From Candidatus Aenigmatarchaeota archaeon (lineage in GTDB: Archaea > Aenigmatarchaeota > Aenigmatarchaeia > QMZS01): a stretch of 64,000 bases of DNA. The stretch is from NCBI GenBank assembly GCA_016932615.1, contig JAFGCN010000007.1, positions 99,325 to 163,324 of the forward strand, in the 5' to 3' direction. The stretch's first letter is position 1. Each line of letters begins with the position of its first letter. Both the position numbers and the translations under genes were made by a program. Below, piece after piece: positions 30,398 to 38,208 of this stretch. The notes beneath the pieces were generated by a model. That model saw nothing but the letters and a program-made list of their open reading frames with translations, was not told where the DNA came from and made no database searches.

Positions 30398-31657
30398 ATG
30401 CTACAAGCCCCAAAAGGAACCAAGGACTACCTCCCGGCAGAGATGCGAAAAAGGCGATTCGTGATGGATAGAATCCGGGAAGTTTTCGAGAAGTACGGCT
30501 ACTCTGAAGTCTGCACCCCTGCCTTTGAGAATATTGAAGTCTTCGAGAAAAAAGGCGGGATTGGCGACGAAAACATAAAGGACATTTACAGGTTTCAGGA
30601 CAAGTCCGAGAGATGGCTTGGCCTTCGCTTCGAGATGACTATAGTGATGCCACGGCTACTCATGGCAAACCCCAACCTGCCTAAGCCCATCAAGTGGTAC
30701 TACGTCGCAAACCTGTGGAGGTATGAAGCCACAAGAAAGGGGAGGCAAAGGGAGTTCTGGCAGGCAGGCGTAGAAAACATGGGGAAAAAAGACGAGCTTG
30801 TTGACGCGGAAATCCTTGCGATAACCTATGATGCGCTTAAGGCAATCGGAATAGAAAACTTCACGATGAAGGTAAATTCCCGAAAACTGATTTCAAAAAT
30901 CGCGGACAAATACTCTATCAAGGACAAGACCGGATTTTTCCGGCTTATTGACAAGAAAGAAAAAATGCCCCAAAAAATCTGGGCTGACGAGCTTTCAGGG
31001 TTTTTCAAAAAGGAAAAAGACGCAGAAGAATTCATGAATATTTCGAAGATGCCCTGGAAAGAGGCCAAAAAGGAACTGTCATCTTTTGCAAAAGAGGATA
31101 TAGACTATCTCGAGAAAATACTTGACTACTCAAAATCCTTCGGAATTGACAAAAATAACCTAGAAATAGACCTGCTTCTCATGAGAGGGCTTGACTATTA
31201 CACGGATTTTATTTTCGAGACTGTTGTGCCTGGCGAAAAAGACCTTGGCTCAATTGCAGGCGGCGGGAGGTACGACACGATGATGGAAAGCTTTGGCGCG
31301 CCTTCAACTCCTGCGACAGGGATGGCAATAGGGATTGAAAGGGTTATGGAGATTCTAGGAGACAAGCTGAAAACAGAAAGTCCGCTAGATGTTTTGATTC
31401 TTCCAATCGAGGAAACTTTCATGAAGAACGCAGTCGAGCTTGCAAAAAACCTGAGGGCCGAAGGAATAAAGTGCGACATCGAGATAATGCGAAGCAACTT
31501 CAAGAAGAAGATGGCTTATGCCTCAGACATTGGAGCCAGATTTGTCGCAATAATCGGAAAGGACGAGGCCGAGAAAGGCCTTTACACGCTAAAGAATATG
31601 GAAACCAGTGAGCAGAAAACGGTTGCGCTGAAAGATACCCTAAAACTCCTTAAATAG
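30398..31657 (+). CDS. hisS: Histidyl-tRNA synthetase
   Basis: The 419-residue class II synthetase has motif 1 region PKGTKDYLPAEMRKR, motif 2 FEMTIVMPRLL...WYYVANLWRYEATRKGRQREFWQAGVENMG, the histidine signature LMRGLDYYTDFIFE (~res 252) and motif 3 GGGRYDTMMESFG with GMAIGIERVMEIL. A C-terminal anticodon-binding domain (DVLILPIEE...GIKCDIEIM) follows. Domain order and length are normal. It attaches histidine to tRNA-His in the cytoplasm. Confidence 0.96.
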   Translation: MLQAPKGTKDYLPAEMRKRRFVMDRIREVFEKYGYSEVCTPAFENIEVFEKKGGIGDENIKDIYRFQDKSERWLGLRFEMTIVMPRLLMANPNLPKPIKWYYVANLWRYEATRKGRQREFWQAGVENMGKKDELVDAEILAITYDALKAIGIENFTMKVNSRKLISKIADKYSIKDKTGFFRLIDKKEKMPQKIWADELSGFFKKEKDAEEFMNISKMPWKEAKKELSSFAKEDIDYLEKILDYSKSFGIDKNNLEIDLLLMRGLDYYTDFIFETVVPGEKDLGSIAGGGRYDTMMESFGAPSTPATGMAIGIERVMEILGDKLKTESPLDVLILPIEETFMKNAVELAKNLRAEGIKCDIEIMRSNFKKKMAYASDIGARFVAIIGKDEAEKGLYTLKNMETSEQKTVALKDTLKLLK

Positions 31658-31723
31658 ACTGTCTAGAGATAACCAGAAAAATAACTTGAAACAAATGTAA
31701 AAAAATCAAAGGTGTGTTCTAAA

Positions 31724-32110
31724 CTACTTGAGCATATGGTCAAGCTCCTGGTCTACGACCTGAAGGAAGCTTACCTGGACTTTGAGGTAGTCGAGCGTGA
31801 GCTTCGTGCTTGGAAGGGATGACCCGCATTCCTTCTTTATCACGACTCCAAGTGCGTTGAAGTATTCACTCCAGTTCTTTACGATCTTTTTTGCCAAAAG
31901 AAGGGTCCTCTTGTCGCTCTTTGATTCTGCAAGGAAGATGGAGCTTACAAGGCAGGTGAGCTCGTAGTTGTACTTGTTTACCGCCATCATGAACGGCCTT
32001 CCTGAATCCGGTGCTGCCTTAAGGCAGGCATCGCTTGAAGGAATCTTTAGCTTTGCTGCTTGCTTCTTAGCTGATGCATGCTTTTTCGGGGAAAGGGTTT
32101 TTAGTTTCAT
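31724..32110 (-). CDS. Helical ORFan, paralogue of the 32.9-kb protein
   Basis: The 128-residue protein has a basic N-terminal tail (MKLKTLSPKKHASAKKQAAKLK) and a helical core. The core LLAKKIVKNWSEYFNALGVVIKK...YLKVQVSFLQVVDQEL aligns with KIAKEISDTWVDYFKALRTLVEK...YIESQVKLFTLKSKEL of the protein encoded at 32862-33224, sharing W-x2-YF-x-AL and QV. The basic tail is at the opposite end in the paralogue. Its start overlaps the upstream ORFan by 4 nt. Unknown function; the basic tail would allow nucleic acid contact. Confidence 0.6.
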   Translation of the reverse strand: MKLKTLSPKKHASAKKQAAKLKIPSSDACLKAAPDSGRPFMMAVNKYNYELTCLVSSIFLAESKSDKRTLLLAKKIVKNWSEYFNALGVVIKKECGSSLPSTKLTLDYLKVQVSFLQVVDQELDHMLK

Positions 32111-32766
32111 ACTGCGCCCTTGCTTACCACTGCGGGGGATGCTGCATAAAGTTGCTCCCTCATTTCTGGACTCACTTCAAGACCGCTCAATGCTGTTGCA
32201 AAAGAATCACCTGCGTCAAGTGCTTCTCCATAAGTCATAGCAGAGGGCACAGCATTCATTGCGCCTTTGAATCCAACCGGAACTACTTCACCAGCATGGG
32301 TATCTATTCCAGTACCAGCTATGCTGCCATAGGTTTCCCTAAAGCCCTGAGAAAGCTGCTCTTTTGCGCTGCCTATCGCCCCATCTGCAATACGCTTGGT
32401 CTCCTCGAATCCTTCAGCTGAAGCTATACCTTCTTCAATCGTTGTTTGGGCATATTGTCCTGACTGGTCAAGGCGAGCCAATAAGGCATTGCCAAGCGCT
32501 TCCTTTGTTTCTCCAGGTGGCTCCATCATGTAAGCTCCTTCTAATTCCTGGACAGTTTCATAACTCGACTCAAGGTTGCCGTATGCTTCTGCAGCCACTT
32601 TGCCATGACCGATAGCGCCGTCAACCACTGGCCTTGCCTGATCGTATCCCTGAACCAATGTGTCTTTAGCTCCTGCTGCTGCGTCCTTCAAAGGTTCTAC
32701 ATTTAAGTTCTCAAAGGCGCAATTAACCACTTTATATGCTTCTCCTAAGTCTTCTAGATTTATCAT
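32107..32766 (-). CDS. Acidic helical ORFan, 219 aa
   Basis: The acidic, Ala/Gly-rich protein starts MINLEDLGEAYKVVNCAF and shows loose repeats such as DGAIGHGKVAAEAYGN and DGAIGSAKEQLSQGF. It has no membrane helix or signal. The ATG used follows a TATATATA promoter-like run; a longer frame upstream is unlikely. It is translationally coupled (4-nt overlap) to the basic ORFan that follows, an acidic/basic pairing. No family recognised. Confidence 0.55.
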   Translation of the reverse strand: MINLEDLGEAYKVVNCAFENLNVEPLKDAAAGAKDTLVQGYDQARPVVDGAIGHGKVAAEAYGNLESSYETVQELEGAYMMEPPGETKEALGNALLARLDQSGQYAQTTIEEGIASAEGFEETKRIADGAIGSAKEQLSQGFRETYGSIAGTGIDTHAGEVVPVGFKGAMNAVPSAMTYGEALDAGDSFATALSGLEVSPEMREQLYAASPAVVSKGAV

Positions 32767-32861
32767 AAATATACCTTTCCTGATATATATATAGCGTCCT
32801 TTCGAAATCGGAAAAATCATACTTCAAAACTTTCAGAATCCAAAAATAAAATCCCTTACAG

Positions 32862-33224
32862 CTATTTCTTGGCTTTCTTTTTGGCGCCTTTCTTAGCAAT
32901 CTCCTTTTTAAGCTCCTTTGATTTCAGTGTAAAAAGCTTGACCTGGCTTTCTATGTAGGCATTTGCAACTGCAACGCCCGCCTTATCGCCTTTTGAGTTT
33001 TTCTCGACCAAGGTCCTGAGCGCCTTAAAATAATCCACCCAGGTATCGGATATTTCCTTGGCGATTTTCAAATTTTCAACGCCGCCTTCCCTTTCAACCT
33101 TGTCTATTGCCTCTATGCTCGCGGAGTAGCTGCTCGAAAAAACGCTATTGCTTGTGGATGCCGGAGGTACACTTACAGAAGGCTTGGGCGCTTTAGCAAC
33201 CTTTGATACTTTTGGCTTTGCCAT
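32862..33224 (-). CDS. Helical ORFan with Lys-rich tail, paralogue of the 31.7-kb protein
   Basis: The ~120-residue protein has a basic start (MAKPKVSKVAKAPKPS), a Ser-rich linker, a helical core with TWVDYFKALRTLVEK and a Lys/Ala tail (KKEIAKKGAKKKAKK). It aligns over ~55 residues with the product of 31724-32110. The chosen ATG excludes a hydrophobic in-frame extension that crosses into the promoter shared with the divergent gene at 33251. Unknown function. Confidence 0.6.
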   Translation of the reverse strand: MAKPKVSKVAKAPKPSVSVPPASTSNSVFSSSYSASIEAIDKVEREGGVENLKIAKEISDTWVDYFKALRTLVEKNSKGDKAGVAVANAYIESQVKLFTLKSKELKKEIAKKGAKKKAKK

Positions 33225-33250
33225 AATTATAACAAATACAATCCTAATAT

Positions 33251-33907
33251 ATGGACAAAAAGCCACTCTATTCTAACAGCACAATTGTCCAGAATGCTTA
33301 CGAATCGTCTGGAAAGAGTAGCGCAAAAGAAAGTTCTTCGTATTCAAGCGGCATGTACTCAAAGCTTTCCCCAAAAAAATCCGGAAGCAAAAAATGGGTT
33401 CTTCCTCTTGCAGTCGGGGCTGCCGGCATTGCTTACTCGATAAGCCAGATCCAGGGAATGGACGAAACAATGATTGAAACGCTTAAGCACACCGGAGGGA
33501 TTGACCGTGTGACCTCTGCAGAATACCGGCAGATAATGGAAGCGGCCTCCGACAATATGCAAACAGACGGATCTGACCCCGGGCTTTTGGATAAAGTCCA
33601 GAATGAGCTTGCGGGCACAAAAGTGTCTGTTGCCGAAAAATCTGTCCTTGCCAAGGTAGGAGAAGCCGCAAGCATCATGAATTCCGACCCCGAGGAAGCG
33701 CACAGGATTATTGAAGCGGAAAGGCAGGCGCATCCATACATCTTCCAGGCCAACCCGGAATATAATCTGGTTGACCCAATTTTTACCCAGGAAATGGTTG
33801 AAAAGGTAAGGGCCGCAGGTGCAGGCGGGCTGGTAGGCCTTGCCGGAGCAAGCGCAGCGGCAGGCGCCTATGCTGAATCAAGAACCAAACACAAAAACCC
33901 CCTATAA
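33251..33907 (+). CDS. ORFan with two hydrophobic segments, 218 aa
   Basis: The Ser-rich N terminus (SSGKSSAKESSSYSSGMYSK) is followed by a hydrophobic segment (WVLPLAVGAAGIAYSIS), ~115 soluble residues and a second Gly/Ala segment (AAGAGGLVGLAGASAAAGAYA) before a basic end. The layout (disordered tail, segment, soluble loop, segment, basic tail) recurs in the protein at 33952-34560. Divergent from the Lys-tail ORFan by 26 bp. No family recognised. Confidence 0.55.
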   Translation: MDKKPLYSNSTIVQNAYESSGKSSAKESSSYSSGMYSKLSPKKSGSKKWVLPLAVGAAGIAYSISQIQGMDETMIETLKHTGGIDRVTSAEYRQIMEAASDNMQTDGSDPGLLDKVQNELAGTKVSVAEKSVLAKVGEAASIMNSDPEEAHRIIEAERQAHPYIFQANPEYNLVDPIFTQEMVEKVRAAGAGGLVGLAGASAAAGAYAESRTKHKNPL

Positions 33908-33951
33908 ACCCACGTCCGGCAAACTACCAAAAATAACACCAATGAAAACAC

Positions 33952-34560
33952 TCAGTAAACTTTTGCCTTTGCCCCTACAGAAAACAGTTTTGCATTACTT
34001 TCAATTTTGGAATTCTGGGAAGCATCCGAACGCTCAAGGCACCTTTTGGCCATGCTTCCTCCATACACCAGCCCCAGAAGAGCTCCAATTTTATCAAGAT
34101 TCCCAGTAATCCTCTGCCGAACTATTTCATCCATACCCATTCCCTGTGTGGTTATCACAGTACTGGTACTAATACCTGTACCTTCTGCAGCCCCCGTTGC
34201 AGTTACTGCCTTCTCAGGATCAATGCCCCCCAGATAAGAAGCCAAAGTATCCTGCAAACCTCCCGACTGGTTAGACTCAACGGAAGTTGCAAATGCCCCA
34301 ATAGGATTAATGTATTGAGTTATCATAACAAGAGCATCGGGTATCGCTGTACTCAAATAAGGCAGATTATCGACTACCTCCCCGCCAGCCGCCCCCAAAA
34401 GAGCGCCGGTTATTGCAAGAGCGGGAAGCGCGGTCTGCTTGACAAGGGTCTTATAACCGCACTTCAGGGCGCTGGATACAGAACCGCTAGGGGGTTTTGA
34501 GCCATAAGCCCCTTCATCCGCTGCAGGGGGAGGAGCATAAGAACTGCCGGAATCAGACAT
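33952..34560 (-). CDS. ORFan with two hydrophobic segments, 202 aa
   Basis: The disordered N terminus (MSDSGSSYAPPPAADEG) leads to a hydrophobic segment (TALPALAITGALLGAAGG), a Thr/Ser/Gly-rich middle (TATGAAEGTGISTSTVITTQG) and a second segment (KIGALLGLVYGGSMAK) with a basic tail. Architecture is like the protein at 33251-33907, though residue identity is too low for me to call them homologous. It lies 34 bp downstream of the tRNA(CAT) gene. Confidence 0.55.
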   Translation of the reverse strand: MSDSGSSYAPPPAADEGAYGSKPPSGSVSSALKCGYKTLVKQTALPALAITGALLGAAGGEVVDNLPYLSTAIPDALVMITQYINPIGAFATSVESNQSGGLQDTLASYLGGIDPEKAVTATGAAEGTGISTSTVITTQGMGMDEIVRQRITGNLDKIGALLGLVYGGSMAKRCLERSDASQNSKIESNAKLFSVGAKAKVY

Positions 34561-34614
34561 AATATCATATCTTAAGGAAAGTATATAGAAATAGTGCCGG
34601 GGAAGGGATTTGAA

Positions 34615-34719
34615 TTCGAGGAAGCCTTATTCTTACCCAATTTCCCAGTAATATGCCTGCGAAGCAGGAATTACTTTCTTTGGAATTGAACACTTTCTTT
34701 CCCTGAAAGAAAGGGCTCA
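34615..34719 (-). other. tRNA(CAT) intron 2 (53/54, 105 nt), shared-element family
   Basis: It begins TGAGCC, with hairpin CCTTTCTTTC-AGG-GAAAGAAAG, then CCAAAGAAAG, then CCTGC-TTC-GCAGG identical to the second hairpin of tRNA-Val intron 1. CTCG near its end pairs with exon CGAG. Confidence 0.78.
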
Positions 34720-34735
34720 CCCTCGATCTCTGCGT

Positions 34736-34876
34736 TTCTCAAGACAAGTTTAGCGCGAAACTTTCATCGATTTCTCTCAAAGCTCACTAGCTAGCCAACT
34801 TAACGGTAGAATTACCGCGAAGCGGGAAACCGCTTCTTTTGACGTAAAGGACTTTTCTTCGCAAGAAAAGTCTTTT
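34736..34876 (-). other. tRNA(CAT) intron 1 (37/38, 141 nt), shared-element family
   Basis: It begins with hairpin AAAGACTTTTCTTGC-GAAGAAAAGTCCTTT, then ACGTCAAAAGAA, then hairpin CCCGC-TTC-GCGGT. The first ~45 nt closely match the tRNA-Ser(GCT) intron. A further ~70 nt lacks family features. Confidence 0.8.
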
Positions 34877-34935
34877 TATGAGCGCAGCGCCTTAACCGCT
34901 TGGCCACCCCGGCATAATTTGCTATACGAAAAAGA

Positions 34936-35502
34936 TTAACATATATTTGCCTTCTCAAGGTCCCTTATAAACCCGCATTTTGTCTCGTCAAAGCCGCTTC
35001 GAAGCATTGCTATTGTGTCCTCAGAGAACTCCTTATGGTAGAGAGGGTCAAAAAACAGGGACAGGTTCGTAAAAAACGAGTGGTAGACCGAGAAAAGCTG
35101 GTTGAATTGGTAGCCCATGCGCGGGCTTTTGAGGCAGAGGTAAAAGGCAAGATTGTCCCAGATGTAAGCGCAGTCAAAGACAAACCTCTGGCATACTTTT
35201 GAGCTGTCATAGCCGCCATCAGTGTTTGAAAGCTCTGAAAGTATCTTGGACATAACGTCAAAGAGAAGGTAAAACCTATCATAAACCTGGGGGTCTTTTG
35301 CCTTAGGTATCTCGCTTGAAATAGCCCGGGAGATTGAATTGAGATAGTTTACCCTCTGCTCGATATCCCCAAAAGGATATATCCTACAGTGCCACTTGTC
35401 TCCTACCCGCTCACACCTTACGCTTCGGGACATCGAGCTTAACGCCTCGAAATAGTTCTCAAGAAACTCATCGATAAGCCCCAAAGCATCGGTCTTCATC
35501 AT
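34936..35502 (-). CDS. Hypothetical helical protein, 188 aa
   Basis: A mostly helical soluble protein (ALGLIDEFLENYFEALSSMSR..., VYDRFYLLFDVMSKILSEL..., CAYIWDNLAFYLCLKSPRMGYQFNQLFSVYHSFFTNLSLFFDPL). No signal peptide, membrane helix or catalytic motif. It follows the HIT-like gene by 3 bp on the same strand and so probably shares its transcript. A second ATG 3 bp downstream is equally possible as start. No family recognised. Confidence 0.6.
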   Translation of the reverse strand: MMKTDALGLIDEFLENYFEALSSMSRSVRCERVGDKWHCRIYPFGDIEQRVNYLNSISRAISSEIPKAKDPQVYDRFYLLFDVMSKILSELSNTDGGYDSSKVCQRFVFDCAYIWDNLAFYLCLKSPRMGYQFNQLFSVYHSFFTNLSLFFDPLYHKEFSEDTIAMLRSGFDETKCGFIRDLEKANIC

Positions 35503-35505
35503 AAT

Positions 35506-36543
35506 CTACACATTCTTTACTTCGCTTATATTAAAAACGTCATCCTGATGCGCAAGATTAAACTCCTGCCATTCCCTCTCGGGGCTTTTCCGGCTCTTCG
35601 GCTTTGGCGAGGATCTTTCGGGCGGTTTTTCTTCCCCCCGTCCATCCTTTTTCTCCCCACTTCCCTTACCAGAGCCCATCTCGAAACGCACCTTTTCGGC
35701 AATCTTGTCTAGCTCACTAGGGTCTGCAGGGGCAGGGTTCCACATAAAATTGAGTCCATCTCCCTCAACTCTTGGAAAAACGTCAATACAGAAGCTCTTC
35801 TCAGTATTGCCGGCAATTATGTTCGTGCCTTGCGCTTTGAGTGCTTCAAAAGCGGCAGTTGCGGCAAAGCTTGCAACATAAAACAGGTGGACTGCTTCAG
35901 AGTCGGACAGTTCCCCGACTTTGGCAACCTCTCCCTTCGCATAAACTTTCACGTGGCCAAGCGCACCCTTGCACATAATCGCCAAGGCCGCAGTATCGTC
36001 ATAGATAACTTTAGTGTCTGCATACCGCGGTATGGGGTCGCTTTTTGCTTCCAAACCTGGCTTTAGGCCTGGATTTCGCTTGAAGTGGTTCTGGATCATT
36101 ATCGGCAGGTTATGGGAGAATATTTCAAATATTTCCTGAAGCTTTGCCGGGTCCGGAACGATTTCGGGAACTCTAAAGCCGCCTCCCTCCGGGCTTGGAA
36201 TCAGGTGAACCATAAAATGCTGCGACTGCTGGCCCGCCACTGCGCCGTTTGCAATGAAAATATCCAGATTCGGAGCGCCGGTTGCCCTTGCAGAAGCACC
36301 GCCCAGATTTTTTGCTACAGTAAACAGCCGGGCAAATGTTTCGACAGGAACCATTGGCAGAATCGGATAATGCTCCTTTGGCATAAGGAGAGTATGCCCC
36401 GGTGCCTTGGGGTTTATGTCAAGGACACCTACAAAGAGGTCGTCTTCATAAACCTTCCTGGAAGGGATCTCTCCAGACACTATTTTGCAAAAAGGGCAGG
36501 CCCCCCGGGCATCTTCGGCGCTTCTTGGCTGTTCTTCAGGCAT
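35506..36543 (-). CDS. HIT-domain protein with degenerate active site and C-terminal extension
   Basis: The 345-residue protein starts with a HIT domain: CPFCKIVSGEIPSRKVYEDDLFVGVLDINPKAPGHTLLMPKEHYP, then GQQSQHFMVHLIP. In active HIT hydrolases this motif is QxxHxHxH; here the middle (nucleophilic) His is Met, so catalysis is probably lost. A second ~170-residue region (YDDTAALAIMCKGALGHVKVYAKGE...SFCIDVFPRVEGDGLNFMW) looks like a diverged second HIT/GalT-type fold without catalytic His. A charged disordered tail follows. It lies next to an intact HIT gene, suggesting duplication and change of role. Confidence 0.75.
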   Translation of the reverse strand: MPEEQPRSAEDARGACPFCKIVSGEIPSRKVYEDDLFVGVLDINPKAPGHTLLMPKEHYPILPMVPVETFARLFTVAKNLGGASARATGAPNLDIFIANGAVAGQQSQHFMVHLIPSPEGGGFRVPEIVPDPAKLQEIFEIFSHNLPIMIQNHFKRNPGLKPGLEAKSDPIPRYADTKVIYDDTAALAIMCKGALGHVKVYAKGEVAKVGELSDSEAVHLFYVASFAATAAFEALKAQGTNIIAGNTEKSFCIDVFPRVEGDGLNFMWNPAPADPSELDKIAEKVRFEMGSGKGSGEKKDGRGEEKPPERSSPKPKSRKSPEREWQEFNLAHQDDVFNISEVKNV

Positions 36544-36569
36544 AATTAAAATGGATTAAGAGTAACTAT

Positions 36570-36998
36570 TCAGGGCGGGCTTTTTTGCGAAAATGCGCGG
36601 ATTTTTTCGGCAATTTGGGGCAGGTCTTCCTTACGAAAGGGCATTTTAACGATTGCCTGAACCGACTCTCCGCCATCACCAGCATAACGGGGAATTATAT
36701 GGAAATGGACGTGCTGGACCTCCTGGCCGGCAATCTTTCCAACATTTGCCCCGATATTGCAAGCATCAGTCCCCATAGCAGACATCACCTGGCTTGAAAG
36801 AGAATAGATAAATCCAAAGTATCCTTCCGCTTCGGAAAGGGGCATATCCAGCAGGGAAGCATAATGCTTTTTCGGAATTATCACAGTGTGCCCCCTGGAA
36901 GAAGGGCTGATGTCAAGAAACGCAAGAAACCTCCCATCCTCGGCCACCTTCAGGGCAGGGATTTTTCCCGAAATAATGCTGCAAAACAGGCAGTCCAT
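36570..36998 (-). CDS. HIT family hydrolase
   Basis: The 142-residue protein is a complete HIT protein: CLFCSIISGKIPALKVAEDGRFLAFLDISPSSRGHTVIIPKKHY followed by the active-site triad GQEVQHVHFHIIPRYAGDG (~res 91-109). Such proteins hydrolyse nucleotide phosphoramidates or dinucleoside polyphosphates. The two N-terminal Cys residues (CLFC) can bind zinc with downstream His. It precedes the degenerate HIT gene by 26 bp on the same strand. Confidence 0.9.
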   Translation of the reverse strand: MDCLFCSIISGKIPALKVAEDGRFLAFLDISPSSRGHTVIIPKKHYASLLDMPLSEAEGYFGFIYSLSSQVMSAMGTDACNIGANVGKIAGQEVQHVHFHIIPRYAGDGGESVQAIVKMPFRKEDLPQIAEKIRAFSQKSPP

Positions 36999-37023
36999 AA
37001 TAAATCACAAGCCAAATAAAACA

Positions 37024-37155
37024 TCACCTTGCTAGAATTGTCTTGGTTTCGCCGATTCGGTCTTTCATTAGTATCCTGAAACCGCAGGTCGGGCAGATTA
37101 CGCTCTCTTCAATTTTTTCTACTTTGCCCTTACATTTTACGCATGTATATCCCAT
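37024..37155 (-). CDS. rpoP: DNA-directed RNA polymerase subunit P (Rpo12)
   Basis: The 43-residue zinc protein reads MGYTCVKCKGKVEKIEESVICPTCGFRILMKDR followed by a basic end. CVKC and CPTC form the zinc ribbon, and the CGFRIL-x-K-x-R segment is the Rpb12/RpoP signature. Its ATG overlaps the last base of the sepF stop codon (TAATG), so it is translated from the sepF message. In many archaea rpoP follows eL43 or a KEOPS gene; pairing with sepF is less usual. Confidence 0.88.
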   Translation of the reverse strand: MGYTCVKCKGKVEKIEESVICPTCGFRILMKDRIGETKTILAR

Positions 37156-37511
37156 TATTCTTTAATCCTTGAAACCATTACGTTGGGAGGACAAACGATG
37201 AGGATTGACTGAGGCCCCATTACTATATCCCCGTTTATCGCCGTAACCGTCTTCTTTATCCTTTCGATTGACCTTTTAAGCTCGCCTACATCCTTGTTTT
37301 TCATTTCGAGTGTCTCCGCCAAAACTATGCTTCCTTCCCGGATGTACTTCAGAATCTTTTCACAATCCCGAAATTCGGTCAATTTTTCTATCCTAATCCG
37401 GATTTTTCCAGACTGCTGCCTTGGCTCCTCGATAATGCTGTCCAAATCAATATATTCATCGCTGTCTGACTCCTGGCGTGATGGCCTACCAAAGATTCGA
37501 TCAAATACCAT
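37155..37511 (-). CDS. sepF: Cell division protein SepF
   Basis: The 118-residue protein has a short N-terminal membrane-binding amphipathic start (MVFDRIFGRP), a charged linker, and the SepF core KIRIRIEKLTEFRDCEKILKYIREGSIVLAETLEMKNKD...VTAINGDIVMGPQSILIVCPPNV, including the GDI-x-MGPQ-x-ILI region near the dimer interface. In archaea SepF tethers FtsZ to the membrane; ftsZ is at 10 kb. It is co-translated with rpoP. Confidence 0.9.
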   Translation of the reverse strand: MVFDRIFGRPSRQESDSDEYIDLDSIIEEPRQQSGKIRIRIEKLTEFRDCEKILKYIREGSIVLAETLEMKNKDVGELKRSIERIKKTVTAINGDIVMGPQSILIVCPPNVMVSRIKE

Positions 37512-37605
37512 AACTATACTTAAATATATAAATATCCCCTTCTGGTGGGCTTATTCAGAGTGGGCCAGTGGCTTGAAAATATATACTATATTGGCTATAC
37601 TAATT

Positions 37606-38208
37606 ATGGAGATTTTCAGGCGGAGTTGGGGTGTCATCTCAGACCCCAGCCGGTTCTTCAGCAAAATAAAGAAGGAAAAGGGGCTCAAGAAGGCGTTTAC
37701 TTACTTTTTTGTATTGTCCCTGTTTGGAACCGTCATGTCTTTTGCCGCAAATGAAATGCTTCTTGACTATGTTTACGGGCCGCTAATGAATGCTTATGGA
37801 TTCTCAGCCCCCCAGCAGGAAGTTTCACAGCAGATTGTGGGCACCTGGTACGCAATAATGTTTTTCTCAGGCCTGCTCATAAGCTTTCTAATGGCAGGGC
37901 TAATCCACCTCTGGATTATGCTTTTTGGAGGCAAAGAGGAATATGAAAAGACCTATCAGATATATGCTTACTCTAAGACTCCCAGCTTTCTTTTCGGCTG
38001 GATTCCATTTTTTTCAGTACTTGCTGAGGCGTACCACGTCGTTCTTTTAATTGCCGGGACGCATAAAATTCAAGGAATCGAAAGGAACCGGGCAATCTGG
38101 ATGTTTGCTGTGCCTTACCTCATATACATTGCAGTTTCGATAATCTTTCTCATGCAGTTCATGAACTCTGACGCTATGAGCGTATTTTTGACCAATTCGA
38201 CAATTTAA
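37606..38208 (+). CDS. Yip1-domain membrane protein
   Basis: The ~200-residue protein has a cytosolic N terminus (RSWGVISDPSRFFSKIKKEKGLKKAFTYF) and about five hydrophobic segments including IMFFSGLLISFLMAGLIHLWIMLFGG and LLIAGTHKIQG, the pattern of archaeal Yip1/YIPF-like proteins. The ATG is placed ~30 bp after a TATA-rich stretch. The function in archaea is unclear. Its stop abuts the convergent hypothetical gene. Confidence 0.72.
   Translation: MEIFRRSWGVISDPSRFFSKIKKEKGLKKAFTYFFVLSLFGTVMSFAANEMLLDYVYGPLMNAYGFSAPQQEVSQQIVGTWYAIMFFSGLLISFLMAGLIHLWIMLFGGKEEYEKTYQIYAYSKTPSFLFGWIPFFSVLAEAYHVVLLIAGTHKIQGIERNRAIWMFAVPYLIYIAVSIIFLMQFMNSDAMSVFLTNSTI

Larger units (their letters stand above)
34595..34913 (-). 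tRNA. tRNA (CAT; elongator Met or Ile2), two introns
   Basis: The exons (minus strand) are 34913-34877, 34735-34720 and 34614-34595. Acceptor GCCGGGG/CCCCGGC, D arm GCC/GGC, anticodon stem CTGCG/CGCAG with loop CTCATAA (anticodon CAT), variable AGATC and T arm GAGGG-TTCAAAT-CCCTT with discriminator A fit a class I tRNA. It is not an initiator (no GGG/CCC anticodon stem). Met and Ile2 cannot be told apart by anticodon alone. Junction helices are CTCA/TGAG (37/38) and CGAG/CTCG (53/54), each with 3-nt bulges. Introns total 246 nt, far more than the tRNA. Confidence 0.85.

Noticed and set aside
34595..34913. Reading the 34.6-kb tRNA as class II Leu or Ser with anticodon GAG or TGA
   Set aside because: That needs an intron between positions 33 and 34 and an oversized loop. 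The class I cloverleaf with anticodon CAT fits all stems and both splice junctions.
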